64,000 bases of DNA from contig CANPIM010000009.1 of NCBI GenBank assembly GCA_947574135.1, forward strand, positions 1 to 64,000, given 5' to 3'. Each line of letters begins with the position of its first letter. Position 1 is the first letter of the stretch. Position numbers and translations under genes: made by a program. Under the pieces are notes generated by a model. That model made no database searches. It was not told the DNA's origin and saw only the letters and a program-made list of their open reading frames with translations. Shown in pieces: positions 48,815 to 57,737 of the stretch. This stretch comes from an uncultured Lachnospiraceae bacterium. GTDB taxonomy: Bacteria; Bacillota; Clostridia; Lachnospirales; Lachnospiraceae.

Positions 48815-51800
48815 ATGCCCAGCTTATTTACGGAGGATACATACGAACAGGCCATTATAGAATTGTTTGAAAATATGGGCTATGACCATCTCTACGCTCC
48901 GGACATGGACAGAGATTACACCAGCCCTCTGTTGGATTTTGTTTTGAAGGCTAGTTTGGTGCGGATAAACCCTGGTCTGCCTGCAGAAGCCATTGATGAG
49001 GCGCTGGAAAAAGTGTGGACGTTTGACACGGGAAGCTTGCTGCAGAAGAATAGGATCTTTATGGATTATCTGCAGAACGGCATCACAGTGAAATTCTTTG
49101 TGAATGGCCAGGAGCAGTCCGCCATTGTGCATCTCATTGATTTTGAGGAGGAGAAAAATAATTCCTTCTATGTGGTGAATCAGTTCACATTTTTAGAAAA
49201 TGGAAATCACCGTCGCCCGGATATCATTCTATTCATTAACGGGCTTCCACTGGTGTTGATGGAGCTTAAAAGTCCGGCCAAGGACGAAGTTGGCGCAGAA
49301 AATGCCTATAACCAGATCCGCAACTATATGCAGGATATTCCGTCTATGTTCTATTATAACGCTATCTGCGTTATAAGTGATCTGTCCACGAATAAAGCAG
49401 GAACCATTACCTCCGGCCTTCATCGCTTTATGGAATGGAAAACCAAGAACGGAGACTACGAGGAGACCTCTTATGCACAGTTTGACACCTTTTATGAGGG
49501 AATGTTTCAGAAGTCCCGTCTGCTTGATATACTGAAGAACTTTATTCTTTTTTCTGGCACAGGAACCGGCGGATGCAAGGTGCTGGCAGGATACCATCAG
49601 TATTTTGCGGTTCGAAAGGCTATGGAAAGGGCCAAGATCGCAACAAAGACAGATGGCAAGGGCGGCGTGTTCTGGCATACACAGGGCTCAGGAAAGTCAC
49701 TTTCCATGGTGTTTTATGCACATCTGCTGCAGGAAGCATTGGACAGTCCGACGCTGATTGTTATGACGGATCGGATTGATCTGGATGATCAGCTTTATGC
49801 CCAGTTTTCCCAATGTGCAGATTTTTTGCGTCAGACGCCGGTACAGGCTGAGAGTAAGGAGCATTTGAAAGCCCTTCTTGATGGGAGAAACGCTAATGGA
49901 ATTATTTTTACCACCATGTTTAAGTTTGAACGTGGGGAGAAGCCCTTATCTGCACGCAGAAATATTGTGGTGATGGCTGACGAAGCCCATCGTGGCCAGT
50001 ATGGATTTGACGAGAAGATTATGATCTCTGAAAATGAGGCTGGTGAGAAGGAAGCGCGTACTGTCATTGGGAATGCCCGGATTATTCATGACGCTCTGCC
50101 CAATGCCACATTTATCGGATTTACAGGAACACCCATTGCAGCCAGGGATCGGAATACCCGTGAGGTATTTGGCGATTATATAGATGTTTATGATATGACC
50201 CAGGCTGTGGAGGATGGCGCTACCAGGCCTGTTTATTACGAGAGCCGGGTTGTTCATCTGAAGCTGGATGAGAGTGCCCTTGCTCTTATGGATTCTACCT
50301 ACGATATTTTGGAGCAACAGTCGGATAGGACAACCATTGAAAAAAGCAAGAACATGCTGGGACAGATGGAAAGTGTGCTGGGAGCAGATGCTACCATTGA
50401 ATCTCTCTGTAACGATATGGTTGAGCACTATGAGAAATACAGAGCAAATCTTCTCACAGGCAAGGCTATGATTGTGGCTTATTCGCGTCCCATTGCAATG
50501 AAGATCTACCGCCACATCTTAAAAATTCGTCCCACATGGGAAGAGAAGGTGGGGGTTGTGATGACTGGTGGTAACTCGGATCCGGAGAATTGGAAAAAGA
50601 TCATCGGCACCAAATCTCATAAGGAGGAGCTGGCCAGAAGGTTTAAGGACAACCAGGATCCCATGAAGATTGCCATTGTGGTTGATATGTGGCTTACCGG
50701 TTTTGATATTCCCTCCCTTGCGACCATGTATGTGTATAAGCCCATGCACGGATATAAGCTGATGCAGGCAATCGCGCGCGTCAATCGTGTGTTTCAGGAT
50801 AAGGAAGGCGGCTTGATTGTTGATTATGTGGGGATTGCATCTGCACTGAAATCTGCCATGAGGGAATACACCAAGCGCGATCAGTCCCAATATGGTGATA
50901 TGAATATTGCTGAGAAGGCCTATCCAAAGTTTCAGGAGAAATTGCAGGTCTGCAGGGACTTGCTGCATGGGTTTGATTTTACAGGATTTATGGGCGGTTC
51001 GCCCCTTACCATGGCCAAGCTTATCACAGGTGGCGCTAATTTTGTGCTGGAGGCCAAGGCGCGGGATAGAAAAGAGCTGTTCTTGAAGGAGGGGATGCTC
51101 CTGAAACAGTCCCATTCTCTTTGCTCCAGCATGACCACAGAACAAGAACGGCATGAAGCCGCCTATATGGAGGCTGTACGCTCTACGGTAATTAAGATTA
51201 CCTATGGGGGTAAAGATGGAAAGAGTCTGTCCCTGCATGAAATCAATGATCAGATTCATGAGCTTTTAAAGGCAGCGATTCAGAGCGAAGGCGTTATCAG
51301 CCTGTTTGACAGCAGTAAGACAGGCGGGGAGCATTTCAGCCTGTTTGATCCCGCAGTTCTGGAGGAGATCTCCAAAATGAAAGAAAAGAATATTGCTGTG
51401 GAGATCCTGAAAAAGCTTATGGCAGAGCAGGTGTCCTGGTATAAAAGGACCAATGTGGTGCAGTCTCAGAAATTTTCCCAGAAGATTACACAGCTGATGA
51501 ACGCCTATTACAACGGCCTTATCACCAACGAACAAGTCATCAAAGAGCTTCTGAAAACAGCAGAGGAAATAGCAAGCCTGCATGAAAATGGTCAGAAGCT
51601 AGGATTATCACAGGAAGAGCTGGCATTCTATGATGCACTGACCAAGCCGGAGCATATCAAGGATTTCTATCAGCATGAGGATTTACTTGCACTGACAAAG
51701 GAGCTGACAGAGATGCTCCGTAAAAATCGTACCATTGACTGGCAGAAGAAAGAAACAGCCAGGGCATCCATGCGAAAAATGGTGAAGAGACTGCTTAAAA

Positions 51801-51967
51801 AGTATGAGTACCCCCCAAAGGATTATGACTTTGCAATTAACACAGTGATTAGTCAGTGTGAACTGTGGACAGATCAGGTGGAACTTCCGGTCCCTTTTCC
51901 AGCATGCGAAAGGACAACATTAAATACAATATCTCATCCGGATCCTCGAACCGGGTCTCCAGAATAG
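48815..51967 (+). CDS. hsdR: Type I restriction-modification system, restriction subunit HsdR
   Basis: A 1050-residue ATP-dependent translocase/nuclease. The PD-ExK-like nuclease reads RRPDIILFINGLPLVLMELKSP near 131-152. Walker A is HTQGSGKS near 289-296, followed by the DEAH box in MADEAHRGQYG near 388 and by helicase motifs (FIGFTGTPIA, YSRPIAMKIY, VDMWLTGFDIPS). AGGAGG precedes ATG 48815. The last 39 residues or so (from QVELPVPFP) lie over the antisense pucR gene and look non-homologous, so the true family end is near 51880. Confidence 0.94.
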   Translation: MPSLFTEDTYEQAIIELFENMGYDHLYAPDMDRDYTSPLLDFVLKASLVRINPGLPAEAIDEALEKVWTFDTGSLLQKNRIFMDYLQNGITVKFFVNGQEQSAIVHLIDFEEEKNNSFYVVNQFTFLENGNHRRPDIILFINGLPLVLMELKSPAKDEVGAENAYNQIRNYMQDIPSMFYYNAICVISDLSTNKAGTITSGLHRFMEWKTKNGDYEETSYAQFDTFYEGMFQKSRLLDILKNFILFSGTGTGGCKVLAGYHQYFAVRKAMERAKIATKTDGKGGVFWHTQGSGKSLSMVFYAHLLQEALDSPTLIVMTDRIDLDDQLYAQFSQCADFLRQTPVQAESKEHLKALLDGRNANGIIFTTMFKFERGEKPLSARRNIVVMADEAHRGQYGFDEKIMISENEAGEKEARTVIGNARIIHDALPNATFIGFTGTPIAARDRNTREVFGDYIDVYDMTQAVEDGATRPVYYESRVVHLKLDESALALMDSTYDILEQQSDRTTIEKSKNMLGQMESVLGADATIESLCNDMVEHYEKYRANLLTGKAMIVAYSRPIAMKIYRHILKIRPTWEEKVGVVMTGGNSDPENWKKIIGTKSHKEELARRFKDNQDPMKIAIVVDMWLTGFDIPSLATMYVYKPMHGYKLMQAIARVNRVFQDKEGGLIVDYVGIASALKSAMREYTKRDQSQYGDMNIAEKAYPKFQEKLQVCRDLLHGFDFTGFMGGSPLTMAKLITGGANFVLEAKARDRKELFLKEGMLLKQSHSLCSSMTTEQERHEAAYMEAVRSTVIKITYGGKDGKSLSLHEINDQIHELLKAAIQSEGVISLFDSSKTGGEHFSLFDPAVLEEISKMKEKNIAVEILKKLMAEQVSWYKRTNVVQSQKFSQKITQLMNAYYNGLITNEQVIKELLKTAEEIASLHENGQKLGLSQEELAFYDALTKPEHIKDFYQHEDLLALTKELTEMLRKNRTIDWQKKETARASMRKMVKRLLKKYEYPPKDYDFAINTVISQCELWTDQVELPVPFPACERTTLNTISHPDPRTGSPE

Positions 51968-53399
51968 CCTGAATTTTTTCCAGCCGGTAGAGGAGGGTGC
52001 TTCGGTGGATGAAGAGAGCTTTTGCAGACTGGACGGCATTCAGATGGTTATCCAGATATACCCCAAGGGTTTTCACGTATTCGGTGTTTTGGGCCATATC
52101 AATCTCCTTGAGCTGCAGAAGCTTTTCATGACACAGCATATAGCTGGGGAGCTGCCGGGTGGCCTGGCTCAGAATATAGGGGAGCACCAGATTGTTGAAA
52201 TGATAAATCCACAAATAGGGCTTTTTTTCATTGCCCAGGTGAAGGGCGATAACGGCCTGCTCATACTGGCGGCGGAGGTTCCAGTGATTCTTCATGGCGC
52301 GGCTGTAGCCTGCCTTTAAAAAGCTGTCCCGAATAAAGACGGTAAGCTTTCGGGAGGCCTCCTCCTCCTCCAGATTGAGCCGGGTCAGGTTCAGGAACAC
52401 CACAATATCCTCCTTAAAGGGAAAGGCGCAGCTGTCGGGAAGGAGAGACTCCACATACCGGCAGATGGCCGGGATGGTAAGATTTTTTTGATCCAGATAG
52501 GTGATTTGCAGAACCAGACACAGGTATTGATGGCCGCTGTGCCAGCCTAGGGCTGAGAGCTGCTGGCTTACCCGCATATAGTCTGCGCTTCTGTCGGAAA
52601 GCACCTGCTCAAACACAGCCTGGAGCGGACGTTCCTGCTGCACGGGCTGCTCCTGCTCCCGGAAAAGGACATAGGGAAGCATATGGGAAAAGATGGAGAG
52701 CACATAGGCGTCCGCTCCCTTTAAGGGATGCCTTCCCTCCATGAGGAGAAGCCGATGGGTGGTTTTGTCATAGCGGCGGATGTTTACATTCCAGAACCGT
52801 ACCCCCGTAAGGTAATCTGGAAATAAAAAGGGCTCCTGCCGCTCCTGCATCTCGTTGTACAGGGGATCCTGCTTTAAGGCATTGATAAGCTCAATGGAGC
52901 CGGCATCCATGGAAAATAGCTGCTTTTCCGGGGGAAGCACGTCCATGCCCTGTTCCCCCATCACCTGAAAATCGGCGGTGAGCAAAAGCAGAGGATTCTG
53001 TAATACTTCATAGGTAGCTTTCAGCAAATCCCTGGCAGCGCCTCCCTCCAGGCTCAGACGGGCGATCTCGTTTTTCCACTCGTCATACACATTGTAGATC
53101 TGCAGAATTTCATTGTAGAGAGCAGCGCTGCTCACCGGATCCTGTATAACAAAAAAAGAATTGGCCGGCCGGCTTCCCTCTGCCAGCTCGGAACCGCACA
53201 CCACAAACAGGGAGGTGCTGTCTGCGGGGAGATTGGTTTCCCAGCGTTCCATCAAATATACGTGTCCCCGAAGAAACTCCATACCAGGCTCATAGAGAAG
53301 AGGGCAGTCCAGCTCAGTCTGTCCATCCATGGTTCCATAAACCGTCACAGTGTAATGCTCACAAAGTCTGTCGTACAACAGTTGCTTGCTAAGCTTCAT
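51849..53399 (-). CDS. PucR-type helix-turn-helix regulator
   Basis: A 516-residue regulator. A C-terminal HTH (about 440-505) reads LGVYLDNHLNAVQSAKALFIHRSTLLYRLEKIQ. The middle (FDTTHRLLL- and CAFPFKEDIVVFLNLT-like) resembles the GGDEF-like central region of PucR/CdaR regulators. The N terminus is a purine-catabolism-regulator-like or unknown sensor. It ends 42 bases after... the corrinoid gene on the same strand, which it may control. Its last 40 bases overlap the end of hsdR on the other strand; the final residues PEVPPDLSTVHTD appear to be an acquired tail. GGGAGG precedes ATG. Confidence 0.8.
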   Translation of the reverse strand: MKLSKQLLYDRLCEHYTVTVYGTMDGQTELDCPLLYEPGMEFLRGHVYLMERWETNLPADSTSLFVVCGSELAEGSRPANSFFVIQDPVSSAALYNEILQIYNVYDEWKNEIARLSLEGGAARDLLKATYEVLQNPLLLLTADFQVMGEQGMDVLPPEKQLFSMDAGSIELINALKQDPLYNEMQERQEPFLFPDYLTGVRFWNVNIRRYDKTTHRLLLMEGRHPLKGADAYVLSIFSHMLPYVLFREQEQPVQQERPLQAVFEQVLSDRSADYMRVSQQLSALGWHSGHQYLCLVLQITYLDQKNLTIPAICRYVESLLPDSCAFPFKEDIVVFLNLTRLNLEEEEASRKLTVFIRDSFLKAGYSRAMKNHWNLRRQYEQAVIALHLGNEKKPYLWIYHFNNLVLPYILSQATRQLPSYMLCHEKLLQLKEIDMAQNTEYVKTLGVYLDNHLNAVQSAKALFIHRSTLLYRLEKIQAILETRFEDPDEILYLMLSFRMLEKGPEVPPDLSTVHTD

Positions 53400-53441
53400 T
53401 GGGCTGCCTCCCTTCCATAATTTTGGTTGAAAAACCGCTTT

Positions 53442-54077
53442 CTACTTAAAAAAGCTTCTGGCCAGCTCGGCCGCGTCCACGGCGTTTTCTGTATAGGCAT
53501 CCGCGCCGATGCTTTCAGCAAATTCCTGGGTGACTGGCGCGCCTCCCACCATAATTTTCAGACGTTTTTCCTTATCAGCCTGGCGCACTCCACGGACGAT
53601 TTGGCGCATCTGGGACATACAGGTGGACAGAAGAGTGGAGATACAGACGATGGAGGCCTGGGGATTTTCCCGCAGAGCTGTCAAAAACTGTTTTTCCGAC
53701 ACGTCCACACCCAAATCAAGGACCTCAAAGCCGGTGCACCGAAACATCATGGCCACCAGATTTTTTCCCATGTCATGGAGATCCCCCTCCACTGTGCCCA
53801 GGATCACCAGCCCGAGTTTTCCGTGATTTTGCCGCACCAGCTCCGGCTCCAGGACAGAGACACCGTCCCGCATGGCTCTGGCGGCGGCCAGAATTCCCGG
53901 AATATACACCTCATTATTTTTATATTGCTGCCCCACAAGGCGCATGGCTTCAATGAGACCCTGATTCAGAATTTCCGATGCGGAAAATCCTTCCCCCAGG
54001 GCTTCCTTGACCAATCGCTCCGTTTCCTTGGGCTGTCCATATATGACAGAAGAACGTATGTTCTCAAACGCTGTCAT
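53442..54077 (-). CDS. Corrinoid (B12-binding) methyltransferase protein
   Basis: A 211-residue MttC/MtbC-like protein. An N-terminal four-helix cap (VKEALGEGFSASEILNQGLIEAM; VYIPGILAAARAM) precedes the B12-binding Rossmann domain. The DxHxxG motif is D99-L-H101-D-M-G in GDLHDMGKN, whose His ligates cobalt. It shuttles methyl groups between a substrate methyltransferase and a methyl acceptor. The ATG at 54077 follows AGGGGAG by 6 bases and overlaps the DUF2284 gene by 14 bases. No cognate methyltransferase gene is adjacent. Confidence 0.93.
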   Translation of the reverse strand: MTAFENIRSSVIYGQPKETERLVKEALGEGFSASEILNQGLIEAMRLVGQQYKNNEVYIPGILAAARAMRDGVSVLEPELVRQNHGKLGLVILGTVEGDLHDMGKNLVAMMFRCTGFEVLDLGVDVSEKQFLTALRENPQASIVCISTLLSTCMSQMRQIVRGVRQADKEKRLKIMVGGAPVTQEFAESIGADAYTENAVDAAELARSFFK

Positions 54078-54627
54078 GCTCGTCTCCCCTTCGCTCCAAC
54101 AGATAACAGCTGGTATAGGCAATGTGGTCTTGGCCATAGTAGTATTCTAAATGGTTGTCCTTGCAAAGCTGAAGCACCAGGATACCGTAGGATTCCACGG
54201 AAGAGACAGACTTTTCCGGAAACCGGCAGGGAGCGTCCGGATAGCTACATTTGGCACACACGGTGCAGCTGCCTGCTCCCAGCGCCAGCAGATCCGGATA
54301 TTCCTGGCGTAGGACGGCTAAAAATCGGGCAAAATTTTCCTTGTGCCGCACCTGCGCTTCCATCATTCCCTCTCCATCCAGCTCATCCTCCAGCTCACCC
54401 ACAGTCTGTACCAAAAGGCCCTGCCGAAAAGCGGCGATCCGTTCCTGACATTCCTCCAGGGTGCCGCAGGCCGGGGGGCAGGCCCAGTTGGTGCCATACA
54501 TTTTACACTGCCCGGAGGAGCACATATCCCGCACCTCCTGCTTGACCTCCATAGTGCTGCAGTCCAGCAAAGCCACATGGGTAAATCCGGCCTTTAAGCC
54601 TTCAGCCTTTAAGCGTTCAAAATCCAT
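54064..54627 (-). CDS. DUF2284 metal-binding protein
   Basis: A 187-residue protein. Cysteine-rich N-terminal segment: CSSGQCKMYGTNWACPPACG near 38-57. A second cluster is CTVCAKCSYPDAPC near 117-130. DUF2284 proteins are often found beside corrinoid methyltransferase genes and may hold Fe-S clusters or reactivate cobalamin (inference). The start at 54627 has GGAGG upstream; the frame extends to 54732. It is the first gene of a leftward operon DUF2284, corrinoid protein, PucR. Confidence 0.85.
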   Translation of the reverse strand: MDFERLKAEGLKAGFTHVALLDCSTMEVKQEVRDMCSSGQCKMYGTNWACPPACGTLEECQERIAAFRQGLLVQTVGELEDELDGEGMMEAQVRHKENFARFLAVLRQEYPDLLALGAGSCTVCAKCSYPDAPCRFPEKSVSSVESYGILVLQLCKDNHLEYYYGQDHIAYTSCYLLERRGDEHDSV

Positions 54628-54760
54628 CTTATGTTTCCTCCGTTCTCCCCGGTTTTTTCTCTTTTCAAAAGTATAGCAGATATTTTTTAAAAAGGAAAGA
54701 GGCTGTTGTCTGTCCTGGAGGGACATGTGCATGATAAGAAGAAATTAAGGTAAATGTAAG

Positions 54761-54803
54761 GCATACGTCATCGCTATGTAAGGCGGAGGTCGTATGCTTT
54801 TTT
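54761..54803 (+). promoter_or_regulatory. Terminator-like hairpin before the LanF gene (candidate attenuator)
   Basis: GCATACG (54761-54767) pairs with CGTATGC (54791-54797), and TTTTTT follows. It lies between a possible promoter (TTGTCT 54706-54711, 18-base spacer, CATGAT 54730-54735) and the ABC ATPase gene at 54845. A run-off end of another transcript is the alternative. Confidence 0.4.
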
Positions 54804-54844
54804 GCGTGGAGGGATATTACGGAACTTGAATAGGAGGAACACGC

Positions 54845-55759
54845 ATGGATTATATGGTAGAGACAAAGGGATTGACGAAGCAATACGGAGGTAAAGAGGT
54901 GGTAAGGGATGTGGATCTAAAGGTGCCGAGGGCTCATGTCTACGGCTTCATGGGTCCAAACGGAGCCGGAAAGAGCACCACGCTTAAAATGCTGCTGGGA
55001 CTGATTCAAATAAGCGGCGGCCAGGTCACTATAGGAGGTGAGCCTGTGAATCGGAAAAACCGCATTGCCATTTTAAAGGAGACCGGCTCCCTGATTGAAT
55101 CGCCCTCCTACTATGGTCATCTCACCGGCCGGGAAAACTTGGAGATCGTACAGACCTTAAAGAAGGTGCCAAAGCAGGAGATAACACAGGTCTTAAAGCT
55201 GGTACGGATGGAGGAACAGCAGAACAAAAAGGTGCGGGAGTATTCCCTTGGTATGAAGCAGCGCCTTGGTCTGGCCGAAGCGCTTCTTGGCCGACCGGAG
55301 CTTCTGATCCTTGACGAGCCCACCAATGGCCTTGACCCGGCCGGCATTCAGGAGATCCGGGAGCTGATCCGGGAGCTTCCGGGGCGTATGGGTATGACTG
55401 TCCTGGTGTCAAGCCACCTTTTGGGAGAAATGGATCAGATGGCCGATTATGTAGGCATCATCAATCACGGACATCTGATTTTTCAGGATAAGCTGGAGGC
55501 GCTTCATGAGCACAGCAGAGGAAGCTTAAGGCTGTGTGTGATGAATCAGACCGCTGCCCTGGAGATTTTAAAGAGAGAGGGCATTTCCTGCAATAGGGAG
55601 GAGGGAGCGCTTGAGCTTCCCCGGCTTGCGGATGATGCCACAGCCCGACTTATTGGGAAGCTCTGGGAGGGCGGAGCCGGCGTGTATCGGGCGGAGGAAA
55701 AGCAAAAGAGCCTGGAGGAAATCTTCTTAAGCCTTACGGGAAGGAGGGGAAGTCTCTGA
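54845..55759 (+). CDS. ABC transporter ATPase, LanF/BcrA-type (peptide self-protection)
   Basis: A 304-residue ATPase with Walker A GPNGAGKSTT near 38-47, signature YSLGMKQRLGLAEAL near 131, Walker B LLILDEPTNGLDP near 151, and the H-loop VSSHLLGEMDQMADYVG near 184. Members export or expel lantibiotics and bacitracin to protect the membrane. The 3' end overlaps the first permease gene by one base. A leader motif ATATTACGGAACT..AATAGGAGG precedes it (54814-54837). No lantibiotic precursor was found. Confidence 0.92.
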   Translation: MDYMVETKGLTKQYGGKEVVRDVDLKVPRAHVYGFMGPNGAGKSTTLKMLLGLIQISGGQVTIGGEPVNRKNRIAILKETGSLIESPSYYGHLTGRENLEIVQTLKKVPKQEITQVLKLVRMEEQQNKKVREYSLGMKQRLGLAEALLGRPELLILDEPTNGLDPAGIQEIRELIRELPGRMGMTVLVSSHLLGEMDQMADYVGIINHGHLIFQDKLEALHEHSRGSLRLCVMNQTAALEILKREGISCNREEGALELPRLADDATARLIGKLWEGGAGVYRAEEKQKSLEEIFLSLTGRRGSL

Positions 55760-56520
55760 TGCTGCGTGAATGGAAAACCGAGTGGATGAAGGTGCGGCGC
55801 AGAAGGATTGCCTTGGTGCCGGCGGCATTTCTCCTGTTCAGCTTTCTCTGGATAAGCTGGGCGATCCGAAGCGCCCGCATGGAGTCGGGTGAAGAGAACT
55901 GGAAGTGGCTTTTGATGTGCCTTGGTCTTATCAACACCTTGCTGATGCCGACTATGATTGCCATGATAGCCAGCCGCCTCTGTGATGTGGAGCTGAAGGG
56001 AAATACGCTGAAGCTTCTGTGTACCATGGAGCAAAAAGGACGTCTGTTTGATATGAAGCTTCTGACCGGGGCCGTATATGTGGGCGGTTATGTGGCAGCG
56101 GAGCTTGTAATGATGCTTGTCTTTGCAAGGCTCCACGGCTTTGCAGGGGGAGTGACACTGCGGCATCTCATGTGCTTTCTTTTGCAGAGTGGTTTTGTGA
56201 GCCTTGGGGTTCTCCTGGTTCAGATGCTTTTGTCTCTTTTCAGTGCCAATCAGATTCTGCCCCTGGCCGTGGGGCTGGCCGGTTCCTTTCTGGGGCTGTT
56301 TAGCTGGTTCTTGTCCTCGCCCCTCTGGCGGCCGGTGGTGTGGGCTTACTACAATCTTTTGGGGTACATCGGGCAGAACTGGGATGAGAGTACACGGATT
56401 GTAAGCTATTATGAAGTGCCTATGGACTGGTCGGCGGTAATTACCCTCGTGGTTGCGCTGCCCTTGGGGTATATTCTGGGGAGGCAGTTGTTTATCCGCC
56501 GGACGCCGGGGTGTGGCTGA
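55759..56520 (+). CDS. ABC permease, LanE-like
   Basis: A 253-residue permease with about six membrane helices. EWKTEWMKVRRRRIALVPAAFLLFSFLWISWA opens with a basic N terminus and the first helix. A basic loop MKLLTGAVYVGGYVAAELVMM precedes later helices. It fits the ABC-2 LanE/LanG group. It overlaps the ATPase gene by one base. The following gap (56521-56673) holds a large palindrome. Confidence 0.85.
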   Translation: MLREWKTEWMKVRRRRIALVPAAFLLFSFLWISWAIRSARMESGEENWKWLLMCLGLINTLLMPTMIAMIASRLCDVELKGNTLKLLCTMEQKGRLFDMKLLTGAVYVGGYVAAELVMMLVFARLHGFAGGVTLRHLMCFLLQSGFVSLGVLLVQMLLSLFSANQILPLAVGLAGSFLGLFSWFLSSPLWRPVVWAYYNLLGYIGQNWDESTRIVSYYEVPMDWSAVITLVVALPLGYILGRQLFIRRTPGCG

Positions 56521-56555
56521 GAAAAGAAGAATCAATATTACGGAACTGAAATCAG

Positions 56556-56649
56556 TATATCCCCATGCAGTACCCAGATGGATTTACGGACGCATGCATT
56601 TAGCGGCCGGAAATCCATCTCCGATGCTTGCGTACTGCATGGGGGTATA
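56556..56649. repeat. Large nested palindrome between the two permease genes
   Basis: An 18-base outer arm TATATCCCCATGCAGTAC (56556-56573) pairs with 56632-56649 with one mismatch. An inner arm AGATGGATTT (56576-56585) pairs with AAATCCATCT (56611-56620). TACGGAACT flanks it on both sides (56539-56547 and 56648-56656), like a target-site duplication or a duplicated leader motif. The bases in between could form a long RNA hairpin or a MITE-like DNA element. Confidence 0.7.
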
Positions 56650-56673
56650 CGGAACTTCAAATAGGAGGATTTT

Positions 56674-57402
56674 ATGCTGACAGCATGTATCAAAACGGAG
56701 CAGATGAAACTTAGGCACTCCCACCTGTGGCTTGTGTTTTTGGCAATCCCTCTGCTTCCCACCGTACTTGGTGCGGGAAATTATGTAAACAATATAGGTT
56801 TGCTGAAATCGGAATGGTATTCTCTGTGGACGCAGCATTCCCTGTTTTATGCTAATTTTTTCTATGGCCCTCTGATTGCCATTTACTGCTCCTATATCTG
56901 GAGGGTGGAGCATCTTAACTACAATTGGAACAGTTTGATGACCATGCCCACGACAGAGAGGGAAATTTTTCTGGCCAAGCTTTTCCTGGCCCTGCGCTGT
57001 ACGGTGGTTTTGCAGCTCTGGGTGGGTGTGCTTTTTGCCGTATCCGGAAAGCTTGTGGGCCTGCCGGGACTTCCACCTTTGGAGATCCTGTTCTGGCTTC
57101 TTCGGGGAAGCCTGGGCGGCATGGTGACGGCGGCTCTGCAGCTTGTACTGTCTATGGTGATTCGAAGCTTTGCGCTTCCCATTGCAATCGCGCTTCTCGG
57201 AAGCGTGGCAGGCTTTCTTATGACAAGCGGCGGATATGGAATGATATGGCCTTATTCACTGATGATGATGGGGATGAATGCCAATAAGAATACGGATGCA
57301 CTTTCCAGTCCGGTTGGATTTGCGGCGGCATTGTGTGTGTTTCTTGTGCTGTTTATCAGCATGGGGATCTGGTATCTGAAGCACAAGGATGTGCATGCGT
57401 AA
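56674..57402 (+). CDS. ABC permease, LanG-like
   Basis: A 242-residue permease with about six helices; LRHSHLWLVFLAIPLLPTVLG and LVLSMVIRSFALPIAIALLGSVAGF are examples. EREIFLAKLFLALRCTVVLQLW is the conserved inner loop. Preceded by TACGGAACTTCAAATAGGAGG, the recurring leader motif, with ATG 6 bases later. With LanF and LanE it forms a complete immunity-type exporter. It overlaps the ATPase fragment ORF by 14 bases. Confidence 0.87.
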   Translation: MLTACIKTEQMKLRHSHLWLVFLAIPLLPTVLGAGNYVNNIGLLKSEWYSLWTQHSLFYANFFYGPLIAIYCSYIWRVEHLNYNWNSLMTMPTTEREIFLAKLFLALRCTVVLQLWVGVLFAVSGKLVGLPGLPPLEILFWLLRGSLGGMVTAALQLVLSMVIRSFALPIAIALLGSVAGFLMTSGGYGMIWPYSLMMMGMNANKNTDALSSPVGFAAALCVFLVLFISMGIWYLKHKDVHA

Positions 57403-57673
57403 GGGAAAAGTTGTAATCCGTAGATTCTTGACAAAAATCAGAGAGGAAGTGCTTGAATTTGTGTTCCGGCAGGCGGAACTTAAGGCACTGCTTGATCAGT
57501 ATAAGGATGCCTTCCGCTTAAAGCTGATCGTCTGCGGCTCCTCTGTGGATACCATGCGGTCGCTGCTGCTGGTTCAGAATCTGCTGTATGGCAGAGTGGA
57601 TCTTACCATAGATTTGAAGCATAAGGATGTAGTTACTTTTTATTGCGAAGGTCCTTCGTATCTGTTATCATAA
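57389..57673 (+). pseudogene. Fragment of an ATPase of the DUF234/archaeal type
   Basis: A 94-residue ORF. The middle reads LKLIVCGSSVDTMRSLLLVQNLLYGRVDLTIDLKHKDVV, matching the block after Walker B in DUF234-type ATPases. The P-loop, Walker B and C-terminal nuclease-like domain are all missing. This looks like a remnant rather than a working gene. It overlaps LanG by 14 bases and has no ribosome site of note. Confidence 0.7.
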
Positions 57674-57737
57674 ACTTAGTGGGAGCAAGCTGACAGTGAT
57701 AGGAATATTACGGTACTGGAATAGGAGGGACTTCACC

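Noticed and set aside
53427..54545. 372-residue plus-strand ORF over the corrinoid and DUF2284 genes
   Set aside because: The minus-strand genes show B12-binding and Cys motifs. The plus-strand product has none and overlaps two true genes.
54845..57402. Lantibiotic biosynthesis cluster
   Set aside because: Only the immunity transporter is present; no precursor peptide or LanB/C/M gene was found.
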